DNA of 15,965 nucleotides from Competibacteraceae bacterium UBA6584 (GTDB lineage: Bacteria; Pseudomonadota; Gammaproteobacteria; Competibacterales; Competibacteraceae), in the NCBI GenBank assembly GCA_002433805.1, contig DJIW01000022.1, positions 1 to 15,965 on the forward strand. Reading direction: 5' to 3'. The translations under genes were made by a program, and so were the position numbers. Shown one piece after another: positions 1-8,291 of the stretch. Positions within the stretch are counted from its first letter, which is position 1, and each line of letters starts with the position of its first letter. The notes under the pieces were generated by a model. That model was not told the origin of the DNA, ran no database searches, and saw only the letters and a list, made by a program, of their open reading frames with translations.

Positions 1-6
1 GTCATG

Positions 7-30
7 TGTCGTTCTACAGGCAGAACGACA
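7..30 (+). promoter_or_regulatory. perfect hairpin abutting the nusA start codon
   Basis: TGTCGTTCT (7-15) and AGAACGACA (22-30) are exact reverse complements, giving a 9-bp stem with the 6-nt loop ACAGGC. The last stem base is the A of the proposed ATG start at 30. The loop carries AGG (18-20), the only Shine-Dalgarno-like bases before ATG 30. In mRNA this would fold the initiation region into a stem with the putative ribosome-binding bases exposed in the loop. A role in translational control of nusA is inference. If the real start lies upstream, the stem is inside the coding region. Confidence 0.45.
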
Positions 31-1583
31 TGCGCGTTAAAGACAGTAAAGACAGCAAAGACACGAAAGACAGCAAAGAGGGTAACAAGGAAATCCTGCT
101 GGTGGTGGACGCCGTTTCCAATGAGAAAGGCGTCGGCAAAGAGGTCATCTTCGGCGCTCTGGAAGTGGCGTTGGCGTCGGCCGCGAAAAAACGTTACGAA
201 GGCGATCCCGATGTGGTGGTGGCCATCAACCGCCGCACCGGTCATTACGAAACCTTCCGGCGCTGGCAAATCGTGGCCGATGGCGCCCCATTCGAGAATG
301 TCGACCGGGAGATGGCGCACACCGAGGCCCGCAAGCTGCAAGCGGATGCCCAAGTGGGCGGTTATGTGCAAATCCCGCTGGAGAACGCCGATTTCGGCGG
401 CCGGATCGCCGCTCAGACCGCCAAGCAGGTCATCGTCCAGAAAGTGCGCGACGCCGAGCGCGCGCAGATCGTGGAAGCTTATCTGCACCGAAAGGGAGAC
501 CTGATCGGCGGCGTGGTCAAGCGGTTGGAGCGCGGCGACGTGATCATCGACGTCGGTGGCAACGTCGAGGCCAAAATCGCCCGCGAGGATCTCAACCCCC
601 GCGAATCGTTTCGCAACGGCGAGCGGGTGCGGGGTTATCTGAAGGACGTGCGCATCGAAAGCCGCGGCCCGCAATTGTTCATCAGCCGGGTGGCTCCGGA
701 ATTTTTAATCGCCCTGTTTACTTTGGAAGTTCCTGAGATCAATCAGGGAATTATCGAAATCAAGGGCGCCGCCCGCGATCCCGGCTCCCGCGCCAAGATC
801 GCGGTGAAGAGCAAAGACGCCCGCATCGATCCGATCGGGGCCTGCGTGGGAATGCGCGGAGCGCGGGTCCAGAGCGTGACCAACGAGCTGAGCGGCGAGC
901 GGATCGACATCGTGCAATGGGACGACGATCCGATCCGCTTCGTCATGAACGCCATGGCGCCGGCGGAGGTCGAGTCCATCATCGTCGATGAGGACACCCA
1001 CAGCATGGACATCATCGTGTCCGAGGAAAAGCAGCTGGCCCAGGCCATCGGCAAGGGCGGCCAGAACGTGCAGCTGGCGAGCCGCCTGACCGGCTGGACG
1101 CTGAACGTGATGACCAAGCTGCAATCCCAAGCCAAACGCGGCCAGGAGGATGAAACCCTGCGGCGGATGTTCGTGGAGCAGTTGGGCGTGGATGACGAGA
1201 TCGCCGCGATTCTGGTGCGGGAAGGCTTTGCCGGTCTGGATGAAGTGGCGTATGTGCCGGCCCATGAAATGCTGGAAATCTCGGAGTTCGATGAAGAGAT
1301 CGTCGAAGAACTGCGCGGCCGGGCGCGGGATGTGTTGCTGACCCGAGCCATCGCCGCCGAGGAGCAGTTCAGCAACACGCCGCCAGCCGAGGATCTATTG
1401 CGGATGGAAGGCATGGATGAGGCGCTGGCGTTCTTATTGGCCAGCCGGGGCGTGGCGACGATGGACGAATTGGCCGAACTGTCAGTCGACGACCTCAACG
1501 ATATTGCGGGATTGGACGACGAGCGGGCGGCCAAGTTGATCATGACGGCGCGAGCGCCTTGGTTCTTGAAGAATGAGCAGTAG
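30..1583 (+). CDS. nusA: transcription termination/antitermination factor NusA
   Basis: NusA binds RNA polymerase and nascent RNA and controls pausing, rho-dependent and intrinsic termination, and antitermination. The usual N-terminal start NKEILLVV begins at residue 19 of the ATG-30 reading. The domains follow in family order: RNAP-binding N-domain (about 19-150), S1 (about 152-217), two KH domains (about 245-365, with a GKGGQNVQLA loop in KH2), then two acidic helical repeats (about 381-443 and 456-506) as in gammaproteobacteria. The protein ends WFLKNEQ and has 517 aa, against about 495 in E. coli; the excess is an N-terminal KDS/KDT repeat tail. The codon where most homologues start is GGT here, so translation must begin upstream. 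ATG 30 is chosen; GTG 6 or a codon left of the window is also open. A perfect hairpin lies just before ATG 30. infB follows after 25 nt, as in the rimP-nusA-infB operon. The family call is certain, the start is not. Confidence 0.95.
   Translation: MRVKDSKDSKDTKDSKEGNKEILLVVDAVSNEKGVGKEVIFGALEVALASAAKKRYEGDPDVVVAINRRTGHYETFRRWQIVADGAPFENVDREMAHTEARKLQADAQVGGYVQIPLENADFGGRIAAQTAKQVIVQKVRDAERAQIVEAYLHRKGDLIGGVVKRLERGDVIIDVGGNVEAKIAREDLNPRESFRNGERVRGYLKDVRIESRGPQLFISRVAPEFLIALFTLEVPEINQGIIEIKGAARDPGSRAKIAVKSKDARIDPIGACVGMRGARVQSVTNELSGERIDIVQWDDDPIRFVMNAMAPAEVESIIVDEDTHSMDIIVSEEKQLAQAIGKGGQNVQLASRLTGWTLNVMTKLQSQAKRGQEDETLRRMFVEQLGVDDEIAAILVREGFAGLDEVAYVPAHEMLEISEFDEEIVEELRGRARDVLLTRAIAAEEQFSNTPPAEDLLRMEGMDEALAFLLASRGVATMDELAELSVDDLNDIAGLDDERAAKLIMTARAPWFLKNEQ
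39..83 (+). repeat. 9-bp tandem repeat coding for KDS/KDT units in nusA
   Basis: Five in-frame 9-nt units close to AAAGACAGC run back to back: AAAGACAGT, AAAGACAGC, AAAGACACG, AAAGACAGC, AAAGAGGGT. They encode KDS-KDS-KDT-KDS-KEG just before the conserved NusA core. The run is A-rich against a GC-rich background. It looks like a slippage-prone short tandem repeat that extended the N terminus. Confidence 0.8.
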
Positions 1584-1608
1584 GACCGGTTTGTCCTGGG
1601 GGTGGTAA

Positions 1609-4353
1609 ATGACGCAAGTAACGGTCAAACAATTTGCGACGGTTGTCGGGATACCGGTGGATCGCCTGTTGGAACAGTTTGCCGAGGCTGGGATTTCGGT
1701 TGTGGGGGTGGACGCCACCATCACGGAAAAGCAGAAAGTCGATTTGTTGACTCACCTGCGTAAAAGCCACGGCGGCAGCGTGGTTCAAGGCGCGGCGGAA
1801 CCCCGCAAGATCACGCTCAAGCGCAAGACCCACAGCGAGATCAAGATGGCGGGAGGGATGGCCGGCCAAGTGAAGACGGTCAGCATCGAGGTGCGCAAGA
1901 AACGCACCTACGTCAAGCGCAGCTTGATGGATGGAGAAAGCGCCCGCCCCCCGCGCGAACTTGAAATACCGGCCCTCGCGCTGGAGATTGCGCCAGCGAT
2001 GGATGAGATCATCGAGGTGGCCCAGGTGGACGAACCGTCCGCGCCGGAGCAGGAACCAGCGCGCCCGCTGGAGGCGGAGGCGGAAACGCGCCCGCTGGAG
2101 GCGGAGGCGCTCCAGCCGGAGGCGGACGTGGAAGCGCGCCAGCCGGAGGCGGAGGCGCGCGCTCAGGCCGAACCCGAAGCGCGCGACACGGATGCCGGCT
2201 CCGTCGCCGAAGTCGCGTCCGGCGATCTTGACGCCTATCCGGTCGCCGCTGGCGCCATCGCCGCGCCATCCAGCCCGCGCCAGGCAGAGGCGGCAGCATT
2301 CGCGCCTGATTTAAAGAGCCGCAAGCCCTCGGGACCGATCCTGGAGACCAAGGTCGGTAAGAAGCGCCCTGAACCCTCGCGCGGCTCGAATAAACCCCGC
2401 GGCGCGGACCCTAGTCTTGCCGAAGCGTTCTTGCCGCGCCAGGATGAAACGCAAGAAGAAGAACGGCTGCCGCCGCAGCGGCGCGCCGACGCCCAGCCAT
2501 CCTCGGATAAGGGCGATCGCCGCAAGCCCAAGAAAGCGAAGGGAGGAAAACTCGCGACGCCGGTCACCCCGCAGCGCCACGGTTTTGCCAAGCCGACCGC
2601 GCCGATGGTGCGCGAAGTGACCTTGCCCGAGACCATCAGCGTCGCCGATCTGGCCCAAAAGATGTCGGTGAAGGCTACCGAGGTGATTAAAGCCTTTTTG
2701 AAGATGGGGCTGATGGTCACTATCAATCAAATGATCGACCAAGATACCGCCGCGCTCGCCGTATCCGAAATGGGCCACTCCTATAAACTGTTAAAGGAAA
2801 ATGCCTTGGAAGAGGAGTTGACCGCCGAGACGGATCGCGGCGAAGCCATGCCGCGCCCGCCGGTGGTCACCATCATGGGCCATGTCGATCACGGCAAGAC
2901 CTCGCTGCTCGATTACATCCGCCGCACTCGGGTAGCGGCCGGGGAGGCCGGCGGGATCACCCAGCATATCGGCGCTTACCACGTCCACACACCCAAGGGC
3001 GTGATCACTTTTCTCGATACGCCCGGTCACGCGGCCTTCACCGCCATGCGCGCGCGCGGCGCCAAGGCCACCGATGTCGTCGTGCTGGTGGTGGCGGCCG
3101 ACGACGGCGTGATGCCGCAGACCGTGGAGGCGATCCAACACGCCCGCGCCGCCGGCGTGCCGGTGGTGGTGGCGGTCAACAAGATGGACAAGCAGAGCGC
3201 CGATCCGGAACGGGTCAAGAGCGAATTGTCCGTTCAGGGCGTCATTTCCGAGGAATGGGGCGGTGATGCCTTGTTCGCCTATGTTTCCGCAAAATCCGGT
3301 GACGGCGTTGATAACCTGTTGGACCAAATCCTGGTTCAAGCCGAAGTGCTGGAACTGAAAGCGCCGGTGGATGGAGTCGCCAAGGGCGTGGTGATCGAAT
3401 CGCGCTTGGACAAGGGGCGCGGTCCGGTGGCGACGATCCTGGTGCACAGCGGCACCTTGCGCAAGGGCGATATGATTCTGAGCGGGCTCGAATACGGCCG
3501 AGTCCGCGCCATGCTCGATGAGACCGGCCAGAATGTCGGCGAAGCCGGGCCTTCGATTCCGGTCGAAGTGCTCGGTCTTTCGGGCGCGCCCCGGGCCGGA
3601 GATGAACTGATCGTGGTCGCCGACGAGCGCAAGGCCCGCGAAATCGCCTTGTTCCGCCAAACCAAGCAGCGCGAGGAGCAGGCCCGCAAGCCGGCGATCA
3701 GTCTGGATGACATTTCCAGGCAATTCGAAAGCGGTCAGGTCAACATTCTCAACGTGGTGCTCAAGGCCGACGTTCAGGGTTCGGCCGAAGCCATCGTCGA
3801 TGCCTTGGGCCGTTTGTCCACCGACGAGGTGCAAGTCAAGATCATCGCCAGCGGCGTGGGCGGCATCAACGAATCGGACGTCAATCTGGCGCGCAACGCC
3901 AAAGCCATCATCATCGGCTTCAACGTCCGCGCCGACGGGGTCGCCAAGAAATTGGCCGAAGAGGAAGGTTTGAAGCTGCACTATTACAGCGTCATCTACG
4001 AATTGATCGACGATGTGAAGCGGGCGATGGTGGGGATGCTCAAACCGGAATTCAAGGAAGAGATCGTCGGCTTGGCGGAAGTGCGCGGGGTGTTCCGCTC
4101 GCCCAAGTTCGGCGTGGTGGCCGGCTGCATGGTGATCGACGGCGTGGTCCGCCGCAACAATCCGATCCGGGTGCTGCGCAGCAACGTGGTGGTTTTCGAG
4201 GGAGCCTTGGATTCGCTAAGACGCTTCAAGGATGACGTGAGCGAGGTGCGGGCCGGGACGGAATGCGGCATGGGGGTGCGTAATTACAACGACATCCGCG
4301 AAGGCGATCACATCGAAGTCTTCGAGCGGGTGCAGGTGGAGCGGACCCTTTAA
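1609..4353 (+). CDS. infB: translation initiation factor IF-2
   Basis: IF-2 is the GTPase that brings initiator fMet-tRNA to the 30S subunit and promotes 50S joining. The 914-aa protein (E. coli about 890) has an IF2_N module at residues 1-50, a long charged Ala/Glu/Pro-rich linker (about 130-330), a second IF2_N module (about 341-390), then the GTPase core. All G motifs are visible: G1 GHVDHGKT at 424-431, switch I GGITQHIGAYHV, G3 DTPGH at 470, G4 NKMDK at 524 and G5 SAKSG at 560. The beta-barrel and C-terminal fMet-tRNA-binding domains follow, ending FERVQVERTL. ATG 1609 is preceded by a purine-rich GGGGGTGG stretch. The gene sits 25 nt after nusA and 32 nt before rbfA, the standard operon order. 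The linker holds near-identical tandem repeats (separate entry). Confidence 0.98.
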   Translation: MTQVTVKQFATVVGIPVDRLLEQFAEAGISVVGVDATITEKQKVDLLTHLRKSHGGSVVQGAAEPRKITLKRKTHSEIKMAGGMAGQVKTVSIEVRKKRTYVKRSLMDGESARPPRELEIPALALEIAPAMDEIIEVAQVDEPSAPEQEPARPLEAEAETRPLEAEALQPEADVEARQPEAEARAQAEPEARDTDAGSVAEVASGDLDAYPVAAGAIAAPSSPRQAEAAAFAPDLKSRKPSGPILETKVGKKRPEPSRGSNKPRGADPSLAEAFLPRQDETQEEERLPPQRRADAQPSSDKGDRRKPKKAKGGKLATPVTPQRHGFAKPTAPMVREVTLPETISVADLAQKMSVKATEVIKAFLKMGLMVTINQMIDQDTAALAVSEMGHSYKLLKENALEEELTAETDRGEAMPRPPVVTIMGHVDHGKTSLLDYIRRTRVAAGEAGGITQHIGAYHVHTPKGVITFLDTPGHAAFTAMRARGAKATDVVVLVVAADDGVMPQTVEAIQHARAAGVPVVVAVNKMDKQSADPERVKSELSVQGVISEEWGGDALFAYVSAKSGDGVDNLLDQILVQAEVLELKAPVDGVAKGVVIESRLDKGRGPVATILVHSGTLRKGDMILSGLEYGRVRAMLDETGQNVGEAGPSIPVEVLGLSGAPRAGDELIVVADERKAREIALFRQTKQREEQARKPAISLDDISRQFESGQVNILNVVLKADVQGSAEAIVDALGRLSTDEVQVKIIASGVGGINESDVNLARNAKAIIIGFNVRADGVAKKLAEEEGLKLHYYSVIYELIDDVKRAMVGMLKPEFKEEIVGLAEVRGVFRSPKFGVVAGCMVIDGVVRRNNPIRVLRSNVVVFEGALDSLRRFKDDVSEVRAGTECGMGVRNYNDIREGDHIEVFERVQVERTL
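2061..2158 (+). repeat. degenerate tandem repeats in the IF-2 linker
   Basis: A GC-rich unit recurs in frame. An identical 22-nt block (GCGCCCGCTGGAGGCGGAGG plus CG) occurs at 2061-2082 and 2088-2109, one 27-nt period apart. A related unit (GCGCGCCAGCCGGAGGCGGA plus GGCGC) is at 2134-2158 and a shorter one near 2113-2126. They encode RPLEAEAE- and QPEAEA-like segments. The block lies in the flexible linker before the second IF2_N module, where length varies widely between species. Confidence 0.75.
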
Positions 4354-4385
4354 GGCAGGCTTTGACGATTGATTGATAAACCCTT

Positions 4386-4799
4386 ATGAAGGCGTTTCCC
4401 CGCACCCGGCGAATCGGCGAACAGATCCGCCGCGAGTTGGCCGACTTGATCCGCGCCGAGCTGCGCGATCCGCGCTTGGCGCTGATTTCGATGACCAGCG
4501 TCGAGGTCAGCCGCGATTTGGCCCACGCCCGGATTTATGTGACCTTGATGGGCGATCCGGCCGAGCGGGCCGAGCGGGTGGCCGATTTGAACCAGGCCGC
4601 GCCGTTGCTGCGTCGGGAATTGGGCCGGCGGATGCGGATTCGCACCGTGCCGAAACTGGAGTTTCGCTACGACGAAGTGGTGGAGCACGGCGCGCGGCTG
4701 TCGGCCTTGATCGACGCGGCGGTGGCCGCCGATGTCGGCCGGCACCGCGACGAGGCCGACGCAACGGCCGAACCGGACGATCCGAAGGATCCCGCGTGA
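4386..4799 (+). CDS. rbfA: 30S ribosome-binding factor RbfA
   Basis: RbfA is a KH-fold assembly factor that binds the 30S subunit near the 5' end of 16S rRNA and helps late maturation, notably in the cold. The 137-aa product shows the family N terminus (RTRRIGEQIRRELADLI), the core RDPRLALISMTSVEVSRDL and ARIYVTLMG, and the RELGRRMRIRTVPKLEFRYD region. It ends in an acidic tail rich in Asp, Glu and Pro. ATG 4386 is the only sensible start; the upstream TGATTGATAAACCCTT has no clear Shine-Dalgarno, so translation may be weak or coupled to infB 32 nt upstream. The stop overlaps the truB start in GTGA at 4796-4799. Confidence 0.95.
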   Translation: MKAFPRTRRIGEQIRRELADLIRAELRDPRLALISMTSVEVSRDLAHARIYVTLMGDPAERAERVADLNQAAPLLRRELGRRMRIRTVPKLEFRYDEVVEHGARLSALIDAAVAADVGRHRDEADATAEPDDPKDPA

Positions 4800-5707
4800 C
4801 GGAGCGCGTCCGCCGGCCGGTCGACGGCGTGCTGCTGCTGGACAAGCCGGTCGGCTGGACCTCCAATGCCGCCTTGCAGGCGGTCAAGCGGCTGTATCAG
4901 GCCAAGAAAGCCGGTCACACTGGCAGCCTCGACCCGCTCGCCAGCGGTTTGTTGCCGCTGTGTCTGGGCGAGGCCACCAAGCTGTCCGGCCTGCTGTTGA
5001 ACGCGGATAAATCCTATCGGTTCACCTGTCGGTTGGGCGTCACCACCACCACCGGCGACGCGGAAGGCGAGGTGATCGCGACCCGGCCGGTCGAGGCGTT
5101 GAGCCGCGAGCGGGTCGATGCGGCGCTGCGCCAGTTTACCGGCGTGATCCAACAAATCCCGCCGATGTATTCGGCGGTGAAGCAAAACGGTCAACCGCTG
5201 TACAAACTGGCCCGCAAAGGGATCGAGGTCGCGCGCGCGCCGCGCGAGGTGACGGTGCGCGAATTACGCTTAGTGCGTCAAGAGACCGAGGAATTGGAAT
5301 GCGAGCTGCGCTGCTCCAAGGGCACCTACGTGCGAACCCTGGTGGCCGATTTGGGTGAGGCGTTGGGTTGCGGGGCGCACGTTTCGGCGTTGCGCCGCAC
5401 GGCGGTGGAACCTTACGACGCCGCGCGGATGGTCACGCTGGAGGCGCTGCGCGAACGGGCCGAACAGGAAGGTTTGGCGGGACTCGATCAGTGGCTGTTG
5501 CCGCTGGACAGCGCCGTGGCGGACTGGCCGGCGATCAGCGTGGCCGGCGATTCCGCCTTCTACCTGCGCCAGGGTCAGGCGGTTCTGGTGCCCCGCGCGC
5601 CGACGCGCGGTTGGGTGCGTTTGTACCAAGGCGAACACCGGTTTTTGGGGATCGGCGAGATCCTCGACGATGGCCGGGTCGCGCCGCGCCGCTTGGTCGG
5701 ACGCTGA
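4796..5707 (+). CDS. truB: tRNA pseudouridine(55) synthase TruB
   Basis: TruB isomerises U55 in the T-loop of tRNAs to pseudouridine. The 303-aa protein (E. coli 314) has the catalytic motif AGHTGSLDPLASG with Asp46 as the expected nucleophile. It also has the YRF and IPPMYSAVKQNGQPLYKLAR segments, the SKGTYVRTLVADLGE motif and a C-terminal PUA-like region ending GRVAPRRLVGR. The start is GTG 4796, overlapping the rbfA stop as GTGA, with GAAGGA at 4784-4789 at good spacing. The frame is open far upstream (to 4373) through rbfA, but that extension is the shadow of rbfA and has no family similarity. The overlap suggests coupling to rbfA. rpsO follows after 97 nt. Confidence 0.96.
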   Translation: MTERVRRPVDGVLLLDKPVGWTSNAALQAVKRLYQAKKAGHTGSLDPLASGLLPLCLGEATKLSGLLLNADKSYRFTCRLGVTTTTGDAEGEVIATRPVEALSRERVDAALRQFTGVIQQIPPMYSAVKQNGQPLYKLARKGIEVARAPREVTVRELRLVRQETEELECELRCSKGTYVRTLVADLGEALGCGAHVSALRRTAVEPYDAARMVTLEALRERAEQEGLAGLDQWLLPLDSAVADWPAISVAGDSAFYLRQGQAVLVPRAPTRGWVRLYQGEHRFLGIGEILDDGRVAPRRLVGR

Positions 5708-5761
5708 ACGGCGCCGACAGCGCGCTTGTTGATTAGGCCCGGTAAGGGTAACATTTATTAT

Positions 5762-5790
5762 TTGACTTAATTACTTGCTTGAATCTGAAT
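5762..5790 (+). promoter_or_regulatory. possible rpsO promoter
   Basis: The truB-rpsO gap turns AT-rich at about 5749-5790 in a GC-rich operon. TTGACT (5762-5767) could be a -35 box, with CTGAAT (5785-5790) 17 bp later as a weak -10. TATTAT (5756-5761) is an alternative -10 without a well-placed -35. E. coli is known to have an rpsO promoter in this same gap, which supports the idea. The exact boxes are uncertain. Confidence 0.35.
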
Positions 5791-5804
5791 CGGAGTTTCA
5801 CTCG

Positions 5805-6074
5805 ATGCCGCTCAATACCGAACAAAAGGCCCAAGTCGTGCAAGGATTCCAGCGCGGCCCCGCCGACACCGGATCGCCGGAAGTGCAGGTTGCGTTGTTG
5901 ACCCAGCGGATCAACGGTCTGCAATCGCATTTCAGCGATCATAAAAAGGACCATCATTCGCGGCGCGGGCTGCTGAAGATGGTCAACCAGCGCCGCAAAT
6001 TGCTCGACTATCTCAAGCAAAAGGATTTGCAGCGCTATCAGGATTTGATCGGTCGCCTCGGCTTGCGCCGCTGA
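5805..6074 (+). CDS. rpsO: 30S ribosomal protein S15
   Basis: S15 is a primary 16S rRNA-binding protein that organises the central domain of the 30S subunit. The 89-aa product has the same length as E. coli S15. It carries the family signatures DTGSPEVQVALLTQRIN, HKKDHHSRRGLLKMV and QRRKLLDYLKQKD, and ends IGRLGLRR. ATG 5805 is chosen because it gives the conserved MPLNTEQ start and has CGGAG at 5791-5795, nine bases upstream. A TTG at 5775 would add ten residues that the family lacks. The gene lies between truB and pnp, as in E. coli, where S15 represses its own translation; no specific fold is claimed here. Confidence 0.98.
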   Translation: MPLNTEQKAQVVQGFQRGPADTGSPEVQVALLTQRINGLQSHFSDHKKDHHSRRGLLKMVNQRRKLLDYLKQKDLQRYQDLIGRLGLRR

Positions 6075-6121
6075 TCGTCCCGCTTTTCCACCATCGGTTT
6101 TTCGTTGCAAAGGACGCTTTC

Positions 6122-8203
6122 GTGACGCCCATCAAGAAGACATTTCAGTACGGTCAGCATACCGTCACCTTGGAAACCGGTGAAATCGCCCGGCAGGCCA
6201 GTGGCGCGGTGCTGGTGAATATGGCCGACACCGTGGTGCTGGTCACCATGGTGGCGGCTAGGGAAACCGACGAGAGTCGGGATTTTTTGCCGCTGCGGGT
6301 GGATTATCAGGAACGCAGCTATGCGGCGGGCCGGATTCCGGGCGGTTTTTTCCGGCGCGAGGGCCGTCCTTCCGAAAGCGAAACCTTGACCGCCCGGCTG
6401 ATCGACCGCCCGCTCCGGCCGTTGTTTCCCGACGGTTTCACCAACGATTCGCAGATTGTCGCCACCTTGGTGTCCTTCAATAATCAGGTGGACCCGGAAA
6501 TTCCGGCCCTGTTGGGCGCTTCGGCGGCGGTCGCCTTGTCGGGCGTTCCGTTTCAGGGGCCCATCGGCGCGGCGCGCGTCGGCTATCTCGACGGTCAATA
6601 TCTGCTGAACCCCACTCAAAACGAGTTAAAAGTCTCAAAGCTCAATTTGGTGGTGGCCGGAACCGAGCGGGCGGTGCTGATGGTGGAGTCCGAAGCCGAG
6701 CAGTTGAGCGAGGAGGTGATGCTCGGCGCCGTGGTGTTCGGCCACGAGCAGATGCAGGTGGCGATTCGCGCCATCAATGAATTGGTGAAGGAAGCCGGCG
6801 TCCAGCCGTGGGACTGGCGGCCGCCGACCGGCGACGCGGCATTGACCGAAGTGGTGCGCGCGACAGCCGAGGCGGCCCTGGTGGACGCCTATCAGATCCC
6901 TGAGAAATTGGCCCGCCAACAGCGGGTCCATGAAATTCAGAATCAATTGCTCGCCAAGCTCGGCGACCAAGAGTCGGACCGTTGGTCGCCGGCGGCGATC
7001 GAGAGCGCGTTTTCGACCTTGGAAAAGAAAGTGGTGCGCGGCCGTATTCTGGCTGACCAGCCGCGCATCGACGGCCGCGATACCCGCACCGTGCGGCCGA
7101 TCAGCATCCGGGTGGGCGTGCTGCCGCGAACCCACGGTTCCGCGTTGTTCACGCGCGGCGAGACCCAGGCGTTGGTGGTCACCACGCTCGGCACCGATAA
7201 GGACGCCCAGATTATCGACGCCATCGAGGGCGAATACCGGCAGCCGTTCTTGTTCCACTACAATTTCCCCCCCTACTCGGTCGGCGAGACTGGCATGGTC
7301 GGCAGTCCCAAGCGTCGGGAAGTCGGTCACGGCCGTTTGGCCAAGCGCGGCGTGCAGGCGATCATGCCGGAACCCGCGCAGTTCCCGTACACGGTGCGGG
7401 TGGTGTCCGAAATTACCGAATCCAACGGCTCCAGCTCGATGGCGTCGGTCTGCGGCGCGAGCTTGTCCTTGATGGACGCCGGCGTCCCGATCAAGGCGCC
7501 GGTCGCCGGCATCGCCATGGGCTTGATCAAGGACGCCGACCGTTTCGCGGTGCTGACCGATATCATCGGGGATGAGGATCATCTGGGCGATATGGATTTC
7601 AAGGTGGCCGGCACCGCTGTCGGCGTGACCGCCTTGCAGATGGATATCAAGATCGACGGCATCACCCGCGAAATCATGGAGCGTGCGCTGGCGCAGGCCC
7701 GCGAGGGCCGCTTGCACATCCTCGGCAAGATGGCCGAAGTCATCACCCAGTCGCGCGGCGAGCTGTCGGAACACGCGCCCCGCTTTACCACCTTGCGGAT
7801 CAATCCCGAAAAGATTCGCGATGTTATCGGCAAGGGCGGCGTGACCATCCGGGCCATCACCGAGGAGACCGGCACCACCATCGACATCGCCGACGACGGC
7901 ACCATCAAAATCGCGTCGGTGGACAAGGAAGCCGGCGATGAGGCGCGCCGCCGCATCGAGCAGATCACCGCCGATGTCGAGGTTGGCCAGGTTTACGAGG
8001 GCAAGGTGGTGCGGATCATGGATTTTGGGGCGTTCGTGGCGATTCTGCCCGGTCGCGACGGCATGGTGCACATCTCGCAAATTTGCGAGGAGCGGGTGCA
8101 AAACGTCAGTGACAAGCTGGCGGTGGGCGATTCGGTCAAGGTCAAGGTGCTCGAAATCGACAAACAAGGACGGGTGCGCTTGACCATGAAAGGGTTGAAT
8201 TGA
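6122..8203 (+). CDS. pnp: polyribonucleotide nucleotidyltransferase (PNPase)
   Basis: PNPase degrades RNA 3' to 5' by phosphorolysis and can add nucleotides in reverse; it is a trimer and often part of the degradosome. The 693-aa protein shows RNase PH domain 1 with FFRREGRPSE, a helical linker, and RNase PH domain 2 with the catalytic GDMDFKVAG segment (Asp486, Asp492 and Lys494 fall at E. coli numbers). A KH domain has GKGG at 570-573, and an S1 domain begins near 622. It ends right after S1 (RLTMKGLN), so the C-terminal tail of E. coli PNPase (711 aa) is missing. The start is GTG 6122, giving the conserved PIKKTFQYGQHTVTLETG, with AAGGA at 6110-6114. Only 47 nt separate it from rpsO, with no terminator visible. 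Confidence 0.97.
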   Translation: MTPIKKTFQYGQHTVTLETGEIARQASGAVLVNMADTVVLVTMVAARETDESRDFLPLRVDYQERSYAAGRIPGGFFRREGRPSESETLTARLIDRPLRPLFPDGFTNDSQIVATLVSFNNQVDPEIPALLGASAAVALSGVPFQGPIGAARVGYLDGQYLLNPTQNELKVSKLNLVVAGTERAVLMVESEAEQLSEEVMLGAVVFGHEQMQVAIRAINELVKEAGVQPWDWRPPTGDAALTEVVRATAEAALVDAYQIPEKLARQQRVHEIQNQLLAKLGDQESDRWSPAAIESAFSTLEKKVVRGRILADQPRIDGRDTRTVRPISIRVGVLPRTHGSALFTRGETQALVVTTLGTDKDAQIIDAIEGEYRQPFLFHYNFPPYSVGETGMVGSPKRREVGHGRLAKRGVQAIMPEPAQFPYTVRVVSEITESNGSSSMASVCGASLSLMDAGVPIKAPVAGIAMGLIKDADRFAVLTDIIGDEDHLGDMDFKVAGTAVGVTALQMDIKIDGITREIMERALAQAREGRLHILGKMAEVITQSRGELSEHAPRFTTLRINPEKIRDVIGKGGVTIRAITEETGTTIDIADDGTIKIASVDKEAGDEARRRIEQITADVEVGQVYEGKVVRIMDFGAFVAILPGRDGMVHISQICEERVQNVSDKLAVGDSVKVKVLEIDKQGRVRLTMKGLN

Positions 8204-8262
8204 CCCGGTGAAAGCGGCGCTGAGGCGACCTTGCCTTGGCGCGGCTGCTTCGAGTAGTCTTA

Positions 8263-8283
8263 GCCTCCTCACCGTTTGGAGGC
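8263..8283 (+). terminator. weak hairpin after pnp, possible terminator
   Basis: GCCTCC (8263-8268) pairs with GGAGGC (8278-8283) across a 9-nt loop, followed by GATTTATC. It lies between the pnp stop and the tRNA, where the operon could end. The stem is short and the T run poor, so this may be a processing element or chance. Confidence 0.3.
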
Positions 8284-8291
8284 GATTTATC

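Noticed and set aside
2791..3981. Minus-strand ORF of 396 aa opposite infB
   Set aside because: It has shadow composition and lies opposite the GTPase core, with no recognisable motif.
4373..4795. Open frame upstream of truB giving a 444-aa protein
   Set aside because: The extra part is Arg/Gly-rich, lies in another frame of rbfA, and TruB homologues start near GTG 4796.
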